DNA of 64,000 nucleotides from Bacteroidota bacterium. GTDB taxonomy: Bacteria; Bacteroidota; Bacteroidia; UBA7662; CANHCV01. The DNA lies in contig CANMVY010000001.1 of the NCBI GenBank assembly GCA_947501265.1, positions 333,012 through 397,011 of the forward strand. Reading direction: 5' to 3'. A program made the translations under genes and the position numbers. The notes below the pieces were generated by a model. That model was given only the letters and a program-made list of their open reading frames with translations. It ran no database searches and was not told where the DNA came from. Below are positions 16,501-24,903 of the stretch, one piece after another. The stretch's first letter is position 1. Each line of letters begins with the position of its first letter.

Positions 16501-19296
16501 GCTGGGGGAACCGGAGTGCTTAAGGTTACCTCTGGAAACTTAACCTCCAATACCCAATCTGGTGGAAATAATTTCTGCCTAGCCAATTCAAACTTAACGG
16601 TGGAAATTGGTGGAAATTTGATCGCTAATTCTGGTCAATTCAGTGCCTTTGCTTCAACGAATGGCGGATTTCCTAAACTTACCATCAAAGGGAATTTAGT
16701 TCTTCAAGGCGGCACATTTAATCTCAATCAAGGAAGTGCATCCGCTTGTTTACCAACCCTAGAGGTTCAAGGAAACATCATTGGAACTTCTGGTGCATTA
16801 ACTTCTACCGATGGCGGATCGAAGATTACCTTCAGCGGTTCCAATCTCCACGAAATCAATATGTCTATTCCTGTAGGTAACAATTACCGCATCGAAGTTC
16901 CGAATGGGCAAACCGTAAAATTGGTTGGAAATGCTCTTTCATTTTCAATCAGCAGCGATACCTTGGATATTCAAGACGGTGGTGTTTTCAATTTTAACAA
17001 CCAAAACCTCACCGGTTCTGGAACCTTCTTGTTGAAAACTGGCGGAAGTGCGAAAATCACTTCTTTGGATGGCATCAACACCTCTGGATCAACCGGAAAT
17101 GTTCAAGTAAGTGTGCGCAGCATTCAATCTGCAGCTCGGTTAATTTATTCCGGAAATGCTTCTCCTCAATTTACAGGAAATGGGGTTTCAGGTGGAAATA
17201 AAAAGATCATCGTTGATAAAGATTCCGTTTCCCAAACGGTTCAACTGTCAGCATCATTGAATCAAACCGACTCCTTTTTCATCAAACAAGGGACTTTTGT
17301 TGAAACCCAAGGTTCTACCCTTTCAGGATCTGGAACATTAACCATGACCGGTGGAGTTTTCTCTTCATCTTTCATTGATACAGCTTTGCGAATCCCTCAA
17401 CTTTCTGGCAATTATTCAATGAATGGCGGTACCGTGGAGCTATTGGGAAATGGGCCTCAGGTATTGCGTGGTGGTCGCGATTATTTCAACGTAGCTATTT
17501 CTGGAAGCAACTCCCTAGGAATCGATCGGAAAACCATTAGCAGCGCCATCGTGGTCAATTCCAATTTGTCCATTTCTGGAGGCGCCATTTTAGATATTGA
17601 AAACATGGGCATCACCGGCCCGGGTGGGCTAACCATGGTGAGCGGGCGTTTGCGTATCTCCAAATTAAGCGGAACAACCACGCCCGAACTAACCGCCACC
17701 GCTTCGGGAGCAGCCTACCTTCTCACCGGCGGAACCATTGAATGGTACGGCAGCAACGCTACGGGCACCGAACAAAAAATTCGTGGGAAAGACGGTCAAA
17801 ATCGCACCATCAATTATTTCAACATTGAACTGAATGCCAATGGCCAAAACCCCGATGGAAACGTTTGGGTAAACGGTTCATTTGGATTGAATGGAACCCT
17901 TAGCGTTTCTCCTCAAGTGCGATTCAAAATGGATGCGTTTGAAATCATTTCTGGAAACGGTTCCGTGAACTTCATGAATGGCTCCACCTTCCGATTTGCA
18001 CATACCAACGGATTGTCGGCAACCGGACAAATTCAGGTCACTGGGGTTAAAAATTACGGAAATTCCGTGAATTTCGTTTACGAAACCAATGCCAATAACG
18101 CTCAATTGGGGAATGAATTTCCCGATACTGTGGCTTCATTAACTACCTTGGTGCAAGGAAAAACCACCACTTCCTCCAAGAATTTGTTTGTTCGTGATTC
18201 TCTGATCCTCAGCGGTAACGTCGAACAATCTACCAACACCATTACGCTTGGGAATTTGGGCAAATTTGAATCAACAGGTGGATCTTATTTTACAAACGGT
18301 TGGTTTAAGAAAATTGGGAATAGTGCCTTTACTTTCCCCATAGGATCTTTCGCAACCGGTACTAAATACCTCAGCATTTCGGCCCCCGATCACCAAAACG
18401 ATGCTTTTCGGGTGAGTTACGAAAAAAATAGCTTTCCAACCGTTATTCCATTTGCTTCCATGCAAACGCCATTAACTTCGGTTAATCCTTGCGAAAGTTG
18501 GAACATCGATGAAACCGATGATTTCGGAAATGCAACGGCGGTACAAATTACATTGCGTTGGGACAGCAGCAGCCTTTGTAATTTAGGTCCGGAATTCATT
18601 CAAAATCCTTCTAATTTGCGGGTTGCCCACTTTAATGGTGCAATTTGGGAAGACAAAGGGAATACTCAATTTTCCTCTACCGGATCGGAAGGATGGATTA
18701 TTTCCGATACCGTTTCCCAATTTAGCCCGTTTCGCTTGGGCAGCATCGGAGGGAATTCCCTTCCGGTGAAATTAATTCAATTTTCGGCCAAAGAATCGGG
18801 AGAAACCCATTTCCTATCCTGGGAATCGGCCGATGAAACAAACTTCCACCGGTATGAAGTAGAACAATCGGCCAATGGGGTTGACTTTCATGTTGTGGGA
18901 GTTGTAACAGGAAAAGGGAAGGCATCTAACTATTCTACCACGGTTCCATCAACCCATTGGGAAACCACATTTTACCGCTTAAAGATGGTTGATTTTGATG
19001 GATCATTCTCTTTCAGCCCAATTCAACGCATTGTTTCCAACGATTTGGGAATTTCGATGATTTGGAACACGAGCAATGGAAGTGGATCTGTACAACTGAA
19101 CGCTACACAACCATCAACGCTAAAGGTGAGCATATTGGGGATGAGCGGTCAGATGATTCATCAGGAACTTCTTTTTCTCAAAGGAAACCAAACATCAGAA
19201 TGGGAAATTCCCTCGGTTATTCCGAATGGAATTTTCTTGATCACTTTGGAAACCGATGGGAAGAAATGGGTGAAAAAGGTGGCGATTCAACGATAA
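13549..19296 (+). CDS. giant T9SS-secreted surface protein with C-terminal sorting domain
   Basis: 1915 residues from the ATG at 13549, which gives a good signal peptide (MARLILGCFLMIITGFLSHAQ). Residues ~20-268 resemble a lectin/glucanase jelly roll (VFQENFSSPASSGSFS, ALFDQVTVRV). A fibronectin-III-like module follows at ~270-384. Next comes a very long Ser/Gly/Asn/Thr-rich body (~780-1560) of repeating short beta-strand units such as LNVNHNSTSSEMTVQAG and GGTFNLNQGS, suggestive of a beta-solenoid. The last ~85 residues (STLKVSILGMSGQMIHQ, IPNGIFLITLETDG, KVAIQR) are a type A T9SS sorting domain, cleaved during export and anchoring. It is probably a cell-surface adhesin or matrix protein; no catalytic motif is seen. 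Confidence 0.88.
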   Translation: MARLILGCFLMIITGFLSHAQTTVFQENFSSPASSGSFSTSSPIAAGSVWKINRSGVDFGARINGGFLDVTNDASGSGNASGWAFSFVNSTTDFSGNTYKNTISQNTGPVEWVFNFRQIRSDPSGFGSGSYGVAFILGCDTTNPTLSTAKGYAVILGQSGSTDSVKLVRFTSGLVNFTPIIVANGDFGADYLSTKVTYNPTTQQWELFLRNDGSTGFKNPDSVALTSQGTATNSTHTSVALPYVGGYWQGSSAGTQNALFDQVTVRVTSACSAPTTNASNATGTSISTASANLAWSRGNGSSNIAVLSTVGQTALAPSNGNAYSGNANYGSGDLLGSGNYVVLSGSGNSVSATGLSPQTSYQLRVYENNGTCYQLNNPASLNFTTLALEPGGYPTTFSATASSFNSIQLSFSSLSSLSNANGYLILRKAGSLPTFIPTDGQAYTVGQTVGDAIVAALITNTTATSVTISGLADQTTHHFILVPFNGNGTASTNNYRTASPIPSSSATTPMAPSSTSDLISTSTFTYSSDIDALQYQANTFTNTSGSIAVYRVTLRDGGSSSDADANPTTIQQLVFRGNNFNQLRGAVLSNGNSIISGAGVVDSTGNTITFSSLNISAADNGSYDITLRVSFWNKVIDNVQLGFSLSANDVLVSSAGSQLAAFTQVSSSTLNNRNRIEVTATQLAWTQQPLGAGINVAMTPQPKVSTMDVEGNLDLDGLGIVSISSTGTMDSSSKSRNLIAGTATFENIRFTASQSNITITATMSGYGSVVSNSFQVSTFPTNSYRTSNSGSSSFPSGSGWEQFNGSAWVSTTAPSASTSQTIYVRNTLSTSASFGNSVKFIVEKGGILNVNHNSTSSEMTVQAGGKINVNASASARKIVIDSAGSLEVLSASFGPTNATDTLLISSGGKMIINDANALNTSNIWRGVEQFQTGSEVIVSNWNYGGSGSSKRLIENPSQISLNSDGTYFGHLTFNGQPSSIFSVFAGGTGVLKVTSGNLTSNTQSGGNNFCLANSNLTVEIGGNLIANSGQFSAFASTNGGFPKLTIKGNLVLQGGTFNLNQGSASACLPTLEVQGNIIGTSGALTSTDGGSKITFSGSNLHEINMSIPVGNNYRIEVPNGQTVKLVGNALSFSISSDTLDIQDGGVFNFNNQNLTGSGTFLLKTGGSAKITSLDGINTSGSTGNVQVSVRSIQSAARLIYSGNASPQFTGNGVSGGNKKIIVDKDSVSQTVQLSASLNQTDSFFIKQGTFVETQGSTLSGSGTLTMTGGVFSSSFIDTALRIPQLSGNYSMNGGTVELLGNGPQVLRGGRDYFNVAISGSNSLGIDRKTISSAIVVNSNLSISGGAILDIENMGITGPGGLTMVSGRLRISKLSGTTTPELTATASGAAYLLTGGTIEWYGSNATGTEQKIRGKDGQNRTINYFNIELNANGQNPDGNVWVNGSFGLNGTLSVSPQVRFKMDAFEIISGNGSVNFMNGSTFRFAHTNGLSATGQIQVTGVKNYGNSVNFVYETNANNAQLGNEFPDTVASLTTLVQGKTTTSSKNLFVRDSLILSGNVEQSTNTITLGNLGKFESTGGSYFTNGWFKKIGNSAFTFPIGSFATGTKYLSISAPDHQNDAFRVSYEKNSFPTVIPFASMQTPLTSVNPCESWNIDETDDFGNATAVQITLRWDSSSLCNLGPEFIQNPSNLRVAHFNGAIWEDKGNTQFSSTGSEGWIISDTVSQFSPFRLGSIGGNSLPVKLIQFSAKESGETHFLSWESADETNFHRYEVEQSANGVDFHVVGVVTGKGKASNYSTTVPSTHWETTFYRLKMVDFDGSFSFSPIQRIVSNDLGISMIWNTSNGSGSVQLNATQPSTLKVSILGMSGQMIHQELLFLKGNQTSEWEIPSVIPNGIFLITLETDGKKWVKKVAIQR

Positions 19297-19340
19297 AAAG
19301 GGTTGGAAAATTTTGTTGAAGATTTAGCCAAATTTTTTGA

Positions 19341-19348
19341 TAAATTTG
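19341..19348 (+). promoter_or_regulatory. dnaN promoter (TTG-N22-TAAATTTG)
   Basis: Exact TANNTTTG box with TTG at 19316-19318; the ATG lies 23 nt downstream. This gives dnaN its own promoter after the giant surface gene. Confidence 0.7.
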
Positions 19349-19371
19349 TACTCCAATAAGAAAAGCAAACC

Positions 19372-20493
19372 ATGAATTTTGTAGTCTCTAGCACCGCATT
19401 ACTGAAACACCTTCAATCCGTTTCAGGCGTAATCAACACCAATGCAGTTCTTCCTATTTTGGAAAACTTCTTGTTCGAGGTAAAAGGTGGGAAATTAACC
19501 ATTTCTACGACCGATTTAAACACTTCGATGACCACCTCTTTGGCTGTTGAAGGCAAGGAAGACGGTGTTGTTGCTGTTCCTTCAAAAATTTTGTTGGAAA
19601 CTTTAAAAACCACTCCAGAGCAACCCATCCGCTTTCAAGTGAATACCGAAAATTTCGCCATTGAACTATCTACTGACAAAGGCAAATACAAACTTTCAGG
19701 CGAAAATGGTGATGATTTTCCGAAGATTCCTGAAGTATCTCAACCGATTGTTTTCACCGTACCCGCCGAGCGGTTGTTGAAAGCTCTCGCCACTTCCCTA
19801 TTTGCTGTTGGAAACGACGAACTACGATTGGCGATGACCGGTTTGTTTGTGGAACTTCACGAAACCGGCATGAATGTGGTTGGTACCGATGCTCACAAAT
19901 TGGTTCTTCACAAAATTAAAAACCTCGCAATTCCAGAAGCTGGTTCGTTTATCGTTCCTAAAAAAGCAGTTAATTTGTTGAAATCTGCTCTTCCTTCCAA
20001 CAATACCGAAGTAAAAGTGGAATACAACAAAACCAATGTGTTTTTTAGTTTCGACGAAACGACGTTGATCTGCCGTTTAATCGACCAGAAATATCCCGAT
20101 TATAACGCGGTTATCCCAACCAACAATCCCAATAAACTTCGCGCGAATCGCACCGAATTTTTGAACGCCTTGCGTCGTAGCTCCATTTATTCCAACAAAA
20201 CCACCTATCAGGTACGTTTAAAACTCACTGGAAATAAATTGGTTATTTCGGCAGAAGATTACGATTTCAACAATGCCGCTGTGGAAGAAATGCTGGTGGA
20301 ATACGATGGTCAAGATATGGAAATCGGTTTCAATGCAAAATTCCTGATCGACATGTTGAATAACATCGATAGCACGGATATTTCTTTCGAATTGAGCATG
20401 CCCAGCCGTCCAGGTTTGATGTTTCCAGGAGAAAGCAATAACGACGAAGAAACGCTGATGTTGATCATGCCCGTAATGATTGCGGCCAACTAA
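19372..20493 (+). CDS. dnaN: DNA polymerase III beta subunit (sliding clamp)
   Basis: 373 residues, normal clamp length, with three repeated ~120-residue clamp domains. Typical segments are MNFVVSSTALLKHLQSVSGV at the start, ILENFLFEVKGGKLTISTTDLNTS, VVGTDAHKLVLHK, CRLIDQKYPDYNAVIP and the C-terminal LMLIMPVMI. It encircles DNA and tethers polymerase and repair enzymes through the hydrophobic pocket formed around the C-terminal residues. It is not next to dnaA or recF here, consistent with the scattered replication genes of Bacteroidota. Confidence 0.97.
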   Translation: MNFVVSSTALLKHLQSVSGVINTNAVLPILENFLFEVKGGKLTISTTDLNTSMTTSLAVEGKEDGVVAVPSKILLETLKTTPEQPIRFQVNTENFAIELSTDKGKYKLSGENGDDFPKIPEVSQPIVFTVPAERLLKALATSLFAVGNDELRLAMTGLFVELHETGMNVVGTDAHKLVLHKIKNLAIPEAGSFIVPKKAVNLLKSALPSNNTEVKVEYNKTNVFFSFDETTLICRLIDQKYPDYNAVIPTNNPNKLRANRTEFLNALRRSSIYSNKTTYQVRLKLTGNKLVISAEDYDFNNAAVEEMLVEYDGQDMEIGFNAKFLIDMLNNIDSTDISFELSMPSRPGLMFPGESNNDEETLMLIMPVMIAAN

Positions 20494-20554
20494 TCTAAAT
20501 CATTGAAATTTGGTAGGTTTCAAAAAAATATTTTGAAGCCGCGCCATTAAAAAC

Positions 20555-20562
20555 TATTTTTG
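20555..20562 (+). promoter_or_regulatory. promoter of the PpiD-like foldase (TTG-N19-TATTTTTG)
   Basis: Exact TANNTTTG box with TTG at 20533-20535, 19-nt spacer, and the ATG 22 nt downstream. Both elements and spacing fit the Bacteroidota promoter. Confidence 0.75.
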
Positions 20563-20584
20563 CCTTTTACAAATTAAACTCGCT

Positions 20585-22705
20585 ATGTCGATTATTACCA
20601 AGATTCGAAATCGTGCAGGGATCCTAGTCGGAATCATTGCCCTTGCGATCATTTCATTTTTGTTCATGGATGTCTTTGCCGGTTCCAACGGATTGTTTGG
20701 AAATCGTAGAGGAAACACCGTTGGAGAAGTTAATGGAGAAGCCATTTCCATTGATTACTTCAGTTCACGTTTGAGCGAAAGCGAAGAAAATTACAAAGCC
20801 AATACTCGCCAAAATGAATTGGATGAGATGGCACGTGGACAGGTTAACGACCAAACCTGGAACGACATTATTAAGGAAAAACTTTTCCAAGAGCAATACG
20901 ATCTTTTGGGCATTTCTCTCGGACAAAAAGAAAAATGGGATTTAATTCAAGGTAAAAATGTGCATCCCATGATTGCACAAAACTTCACCGACCCTAAAAC
21001 TGGTAAACTTCAGGTGGTAGATTTCTTGAAAAACTTAGATAAGCAAACTCCTGAAGTAAAAAATCAGTGGTCATCTTTCGAGAAATACATTTACAAGAGT
21101 GCTGAAGAAGAAATGTACAACGACTTGGTTTCTCGTGGACTTTACGCTACCACCGTTCATGTGAAAAGAAACATGGCTGAAACCAATCGTCGAGCCAACA
21201 CCCGCATGGTGTTTTTGGACTTCAACAGCATCAACGACTCTTCGGTAAAAGTTACCGATGCCGATTATGAGAAATATTACAACGAACACAAAAACGAATT
21301 TGAAGTAAAAGAGCCTGCTCGTAAAATCAAGTACGTTGTGTTTGGTGTTGCCCCATCTGTTGAAGACGAACAAGCCACTGTAGCGGCCATTCAAGATGCA
21401 GCAGCAGGTTTTGCGTCTTCGGATGACGATTCTTTGTACATCCTTACCAAAGGAAGCGAAGAGCCATTTTTCAACATCTTCACCCCGTTGGACAAAGTGA
21501 ATCCAATGATCAAGGATACCGTAACCAAAGTTGCTTTGAAAACGGTTATTGGGCCTTATAAAGATGGAAACATTTGGAAAGTATCCAAAGTTCTTGCACG
21601 TAGCTCTCGCCCCGATTCAGTAGGTGCACGTCACATTTTGATTCCTTTCGCAGGCGCACAAAATGCTGATCCTTCCATCAAGCGTGACCGCGATCAAGCA
21701 AAAGCACTGGCTGATTCTGTTCTCGGAGTAGTTAAGGGCGATACCACAAAATTTGCTGCAATGGCAGCTCAATTCAGCGCCGATGGTTCGAAAGATCGCG
21801 GTGGAGATTTGGGTAAATTCACCGAAGGAACCATGGTTCCAACCTTCAACGACTATTGCTTCAGCAATTCCAAAGGATCAGTTGGTTTGGTTGAGTCTCC
21901 ATTCGGATGGCACATCATTCAAGTTACCAGTGTTGGAAACATGGTACCATCCGTTAAGGTTGGAACCATTGCTCTTACCGTGGTTGCTTCCGACAAAACT
22001 CGTGACGAAGCTTACACCAAAGCAGACCAATTCCAATCCAAGAATAAATCTTTGGAAGCGTTTGAAAAAGCCATCGAAAAAGATGGACTTGCTCCACGCG
22101 AAATGGAATTGCGCATCAACGATCGCACCATTTCTGGCTTCCCCGACACCCGCAAAGGTGTACGCGATGCGTTTGAAGCCGAAAAAGGAGAAGTTCTTCC
22201 TGTTATTGAATCCAAAGACAACTACCTTGTTGCTGCAGTTATTACTGTAAAAGAAAAAGGAACTCCTGCTTTGGAAGACATCAAGAAAGAATTGGAACCT
22301 TTCGTTATCCGCATGAAAAAAGGAGAAATCCTTTCTGAAAAAATGAACAAAGCCTTAGCTTCCAACAAACACAACATCGATGGCTTGGCCATGGCCTTAG
22401 CAACAGATGTGAAGCAGGTGAACGACATTGTTTTCGTAAATGCATTTTTGCCTACCATTGGTGCTCGTGAGCTAACCTTGGTTGGGAAAATTTTCGGTAG
22501 CAAAGCCAACACTTTCCTCGGCCCTGTTATTGGCGAAAGCGGTGTTTACTACACCAAAGTTGAAAGCTTTATCGATGGCCCAGAGCAAGATCTTAAAATG
22601 GCGCGTGAGTCGTTGAACGGAGTTTTACAAGGTCAAGCGAAGAATCGAGTGCTTGAAACTTTGAAAGAAGGAAAAGTAGAAGACAACCGCTACAAATTCT
22701 ATTGA
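20585..22705 (+). CDS. PpiD-like membrane-anchored peptidyl-prolyl isomerase
   Basis: 706 residues. One N-terminal membrane anchor (about 11-30, GILVGIIALAIISFLFMDV), then a SurA_N/PpiD-like chaperone region (GEVNGEAISIDYFSSRL) and a parvulin domain at ~341-452 (DSVGARHILIPF, SADGSKDRGGDLGKFTEGTM, VESPFGWHIIQV). A second, more diverged parvulin-like region follows. The protein faces the periplasm and assists folding of exported outer membrane proteins. Given the T9SS cargo and barrel proteins nearby, it is likely a general envelope foldase. It has its own promoter and terminator. Confidence 0.9.
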   Translation: MSIITKIRNRAGILVGIIALAIISFLFMDVFAGSNGLFGNRRGNTVGEVNGEAISIDYFSSRLSESEENYKANTRQNELDEMARGQVNDQTWNDIIKEKLFQEQYDLLGISLGQKEKWDLIQGKNVHPMIAQNFTDPKTGKLQVVDFLKNLDKQTPEVKNQWSSFEKYIYKSAEEEMYNDLVSRGLYATTVHVKRNMAETNRRANTRMVFLDFNSINDSSVKVTDADYEKYYNEHKNEFEVKEPARKIKYVVFGVAPSVEDEQATVAAIQDAAAGFASSDDDSLYILTKGSEEPFFNIFTPLDKVNPMIKDTVTKVALKTVIGPYKDGNIWKVSKVLARSSRPDSVGARHILIPFAGAQNADPSIKRDRDQAKALADSVLGVVKGDTTKFAAMAAQFSADGSKDRGGDLGKFTEGTMVPTFNDYCFSNSKGSVGLVESPFGWHIIQVTSVGNMVPSVKVGTIALTVVASDKTRDEAYTKADQFQSKNKSLEAFEKAIEKDGLAPREMELRINDRTISGFPDTRKGVRDAFEAEKGEVLPVIESKDNYLVAAVITVKEKGTPALEDIKKELEPFVIRMKKGEILSEKMNKALASNKHNIDGLAMALATDVKQVNDIVFVNAFLPTIGARELTLVGKIFGSKANTFLGPVIGESGVYYTKVESFIDGPEQDLKMARESLNGVLQGQAKNRVLETLKEGKVEDNRYKFY

Positions 22706-22725
22706 TCGAATAAAGGATACAATCA

Positions 22726-22747
22726 AGAGCCGGTTTCAGCCGGCTCT
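22726..22747 (+). terminator. Rho-independent terminator of the PpiD-like gene
   Basis: 8-bp stem (22726-22733 with 22740-22747), 6-nt loop, followed by a T-rich tract to 22757. The tract also contains the next gene's TATTTTTG box. Confidence 0.9.
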
Positions 22748-22750
22748 TTT

Positions 22751-22758
22751 TATTTTTG
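22751..22758 (+). promoter_or_regulatory. -7 box TATTTTTG in front of the DUF3109 gene
   Basis: Exact TANNTTTG match lying inside the T tract of the upstream terminator and only 4 nt before the ATG at 22763. The transcript is probably leaderless. Confidence 0.5.
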
Positions 22759-22762
22759 GCTT

Positions 22763-23323
22763 ATGATACTTGTTGATGACGTTTTAGTTTCTGACGATGT
22801 AATTGAAAAAGCATTTGTATGCGATTTGAATAAATGCAAAGGCGCTTGCTGCGAAGAAGGCGATTACGGGGCACCATTAGAAGCAGAAGAAGTTGATTTC
22901 TACCAAAATCATCTTGAACAAATTAAACCCTACATGTCAGAAGCTGGTTTGGCAGTATTGGAAAAGGATGGATTCTGGGAAGAGGATATTGACCTGGAAC
23001 CGGTAACCACCACGGTCAACGGGAAAGATTGCGTTTTCGTGAAAAGAGATGAAGATGGAACGTTAAAGTGTGCCATTGAACATGCCTACAAAGACGGAGC
23101 TATTGCCTACAACAAACCCATTTCATGCCATTTGTACCCCATTCGAATTACCAAAACCAAAATGGGTGATGCCTTGAATTATCATCGTTGGGACATTTGT
23201 TCTGCAGCTTGTACTTTGGGAGAATCGCTTCAAGTACCCGTTTATCAATTCCTCAAAGATCCCTTGATCCGCAAATACGGAACAGAATGGTACGAAGCGC
23301 TCGATCAAGGTGTTCGTGAATAA
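22763..23323 (+). CDS. DUF3109 family Cys-rich protein
   Basis: 186 residues with eight cysteines, several in the family-typical places: DLNKCKGACCEEGDYGAP near the N-terminus, CHLYPIRI and WDICSAAC near the C-terminus. DUF3109 proteins resemble the YkgJ-type zinc/iron-cluster binding families, but the reaction is unknown. No signal peptide, so it is cytoplasmic. Very short leader (see the box at 22751-22758). Confidence 0.88.
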   Translation: MILVDDVLVSDDVIEKAFVCDLNKCKGACCEEGDYGAPLEAEEVDFYQNHLEQIKPYMSEAGLAVLEKDGFWEEDIDLEPVTTTVNGKDCVFVKRDEDGTLKCAIEHAYKDGAIAYNKPISCHLYPIRITKTKMGDALNYHRWDICSAACTLGESLQVPVYQFLKDPLIRKYGTEWYEALDQGVRE

Positions 23324-23355
23324 TTTTTTTACTTGCAACCTTAAAAGAGATTGTT

Positions 23356-23363
23356 TAGTTTTA
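23356..23363 (+). promoter_or_regulatory. probable promoter of the Lys/Cys-rich peptide gene (TTG-N20-TAGTTTTA)
   Basis: TAGTTTTA differs from TANNTTTG only in the last base, and TTG lies at 23333-23335 with a 20-nt spacer. The ATG follows 20 nt downstream. Confidence 0.5.
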
Positions 23364-23383
23364 CGATTACAAAACAAAAAATT

Positions 23384-23575
23384 ATGAAAAAGGTATTCGC
23401 TATTGCTGCTCTTGCGATGTTTTTCGCTGCTGGCACAACTACTGCTTCAACATTGGTTGATAAAGTAAAAACTGAAAAGAAAGACGCTAAGAAAAAATCT
23501 TGCTGCAAAGAAACTGAAAAAGCTTCTTGCAATAAGGCAAAAGAAGGCGAAAAATCTTGCTGCAAAAAGAAATAA
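23384..23575 (+). CDS. 63-aa exported Lys/Cys-rich peptide
   Basis: 63 residues from the ATG at 23384. A classical signal peptide (MKKVFAIAALAMFFAAGTTT) is followed by a ~40-residue mature chain made largely of Lys, Glu and Cys, with KKKSCCKETEKASCNK and the end GEKSCCKKK. Five cysteines, including two adjacent pairs with identical KSCCK context, suggest metal binding or disulfide linking in the periplasm. I recognise no family. It has its own promoter-like sequence and a perfect terminator, so it is transcribed alone and probably well expressed. Confidence 0.75.
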   Translation: MKKVFAIAALAMFFAAGTTTASTLVDKVKTEKKDAKKKSCCKETEKASCNKAKEGEKSCCKKK

Positions 23576-23594
23576 TCTTCTTAAAAGATTGATG

Positions 23595-23616
23595 AGCCAT
23601 CCGGTACCGGATGGCT
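23595..23616 (+). terminator. terminator after the Lys/Cys-rich peptide gene
   Basis: A perfect 22-nt palindrome (AGCCATCCGG and its complement) followed by TTTTTTATT. An in-frame ATG at 23611 lies inside this hairpin, which is why the lysozyme start is placed at 23626. Confidence 0.9.
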
Positions 23617-23625
23617 TTTTTATTG

Positions 23626-24315
23626 ATGAAAATCGTTGGCTTCCTTTTTCTATTGATCTGTTTTCCCCTCTTTTTAGGGGCTCAACAGGTTCATGCCTCT
23701 AAAAAAAAATACCCAGCTCGCGGATTTGATGTTTCGGCCCATTCTGGAAGCATTCAATGGGAAAAAGCCAGCAAAGGATTTCACTTCGCTTTCGTTAAAG
23801 CAACTGAAGGAAGTTGGTACATCGACCCCAAATTCAATCGAAATTGGGAGAAAGGTAAAAAAACTAAACTCCGAATGGGTGCCTACCATTTTTTTAAATT
23901 CCATATTTCCGGAGTAAAACAAGCCGAAAATTTTATCGAAAATGTTCGGCTAACGAACAAAGATTTTCCTCCAGTGGTGGATGTTGAAGAATGGGGAAAT
24001 TACTACGCGAAAACCCTCCCCACCAAATCCATCAAAAGGGAACTCAAAGCCATGATTGTTCGACTAAAAAAACATTACGGCAGAAATCCCATCATTTATT
24101 CCAACATCAGTACCTACAATCGAATCATCAAAGGAGATTTTAAAGAGAATCCGATTTGGATTGTTGCATTTACTTCCCAACCTCGTTTATCCGATGGACG
24201 AAAATGGGTTATTTGGCAACATAGCCACATAGCACGAATTCCTGGGATTCCACATTTAGCCGATTTGAATGTTTTCAATGGTTCTGTGGCTCAAATGAAG
24301 GCCTTTGGAAGGTAG
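23626..24315 (+). CDS. secreted GH25 family lysozyme
   Basis: 229 residues from the ATG at 23626. Signal peptide MKIVGFLFLLICFPLFLGAQ, then a complete GH25 barrel: ARGFDVSAHSGSIQW (first catalytic Asp), FAFVKATEGSWYIDPKF, GAYHFFKF, PPVVDVEEWGN (the DxE pair), NPIIYSNISTY, and WVIWQHSHIARIPGI with DLNVF at the end. GH25 enzymes cleave the MurNAc-GlcNAc bond of peptidoglycan. With the signal peptide it acts in the periplasm or outside. The role could be wall remodelling or killing other bacteria. Confidence 0.93.
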   Translation: MKIVGFLFLLICFPLFLGAQQVHASKKKYPARGFDVSAHSGSIQWEKASKGFHFAFVKATEGSWYIDPKFNRNWEKGKKTKLRMGAYHFFKFHISGVKQAENFIENVRLTNKDFPPVVDVEEWGNYYAKTLPTKSIKRELKAMIVRLKKHYGRNPIIYSNISTYNRIIKGDFKENPIWIVAFTSQPRLSDGRKWVIWQHSHIARIPGIPHLADLNVFNGSVAQMKAFGR

Positions 24316-24317
24316 AT

Positions 24318-24821
24318 TTATTCATCCTTATGCTTAGGAATGAATTTCAAAGCCCCTGAATTGAGGCAAAAACGCAAACCCGTTGGAGGCGGTCCATCGT
24401 TGAAAACGTGCCCCAAATGTCCATCGCAACGAGCACAACGAATTTCAGTTCTAGGGTATCCCAATTCGAAATCGTTCAAATAACGAATTCGGGTTGAATC
24501 GATGGCTTGGAAGAAACTGGGCCACCCGCATCCGGCGTCGAACTTGGTGTTGCTGTAAAACAAAGGCAACCCGCAACCCAAACATTGATAAACCCCTTTG
24601 TCCCACAACTGATCGTAAGTTCCCGTGTGGGGTCGCTCGGTGGCCCGTTGGCGCAATATGGCATAGGCTTCTGGCGACAACGTTTTGCGCCAATACGCAT
24701 CAGAAGAATCCATCTTTCCAACCGAAGAAGGAACTTTTGAACTTTTATCAGTACTCTTTTGCGGTTGGGCATCGCAAGCAACAAGCCAAAAAAAGGATAG
24801 GCAAAAAATAATCGTTTTCAT
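24318..24821 (-). CDS. msrB: peptide-methionine (R)-S-oxide reductase, lipoprotein
   Basis: 167 residues from the ATG at 24821. The N-terminus MKTIIFCLSFFWLVACDAQ has a lipobox (LVAC, Cys16), so it is an exported lipoprotein. The MsrB domain carries the zinc cysteines Cys80, Cys83, Cys129 and Cys132 and the catalytic Cys152 in LRFCLNSGALKF, plus AGCGWPSFF and GHLGHVFNDGP. It repairs methionine-R-sulfoxide in envelope proteins. A resolving Cys may be Cys98 in DAGCGWP. It converges on the lysozyme gene with a 2-nt gap. Confidence 0.95.
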   Translation of the reverse strand: MKTIIFCLSFFWLVACDAQPQKSTDKSSKVPSSVGKMDSSDAYWRKTLSPEAYAILRQRATERPHTGTYDQLWDKGVYQCLGCGLPLFYSNTKFDAGCGWPSFFQAIDSTRIRYLNDFELGYPRTEIRCARCDGHLGHVFNDGPPPTGLRFCLNSGALKFIPKHKDE

Positions 24822-24903
24822 GTTAAATGGGGTTAAGGAACTGCAAAGAAACGCACCAAGAAAACAAAGGTTCGTTTGTACATTTACACCAACGGAAAAT
24901 CCC

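Noticed and set aside
20503..20523. Short inverted repeat (TTGAAA/TTTCAA) after dnaN as a terminator
   Set aside because: Only 6 A/T-rich pairs with a 9-nt loop; too weak to call.
23611..23625. Upstream ATG for the GH25 lysozyme
   Set aside because: It lies inside the terminator palindrome of the preceding gene, and the ATG at 23626 gives a cleaner signal peptide.
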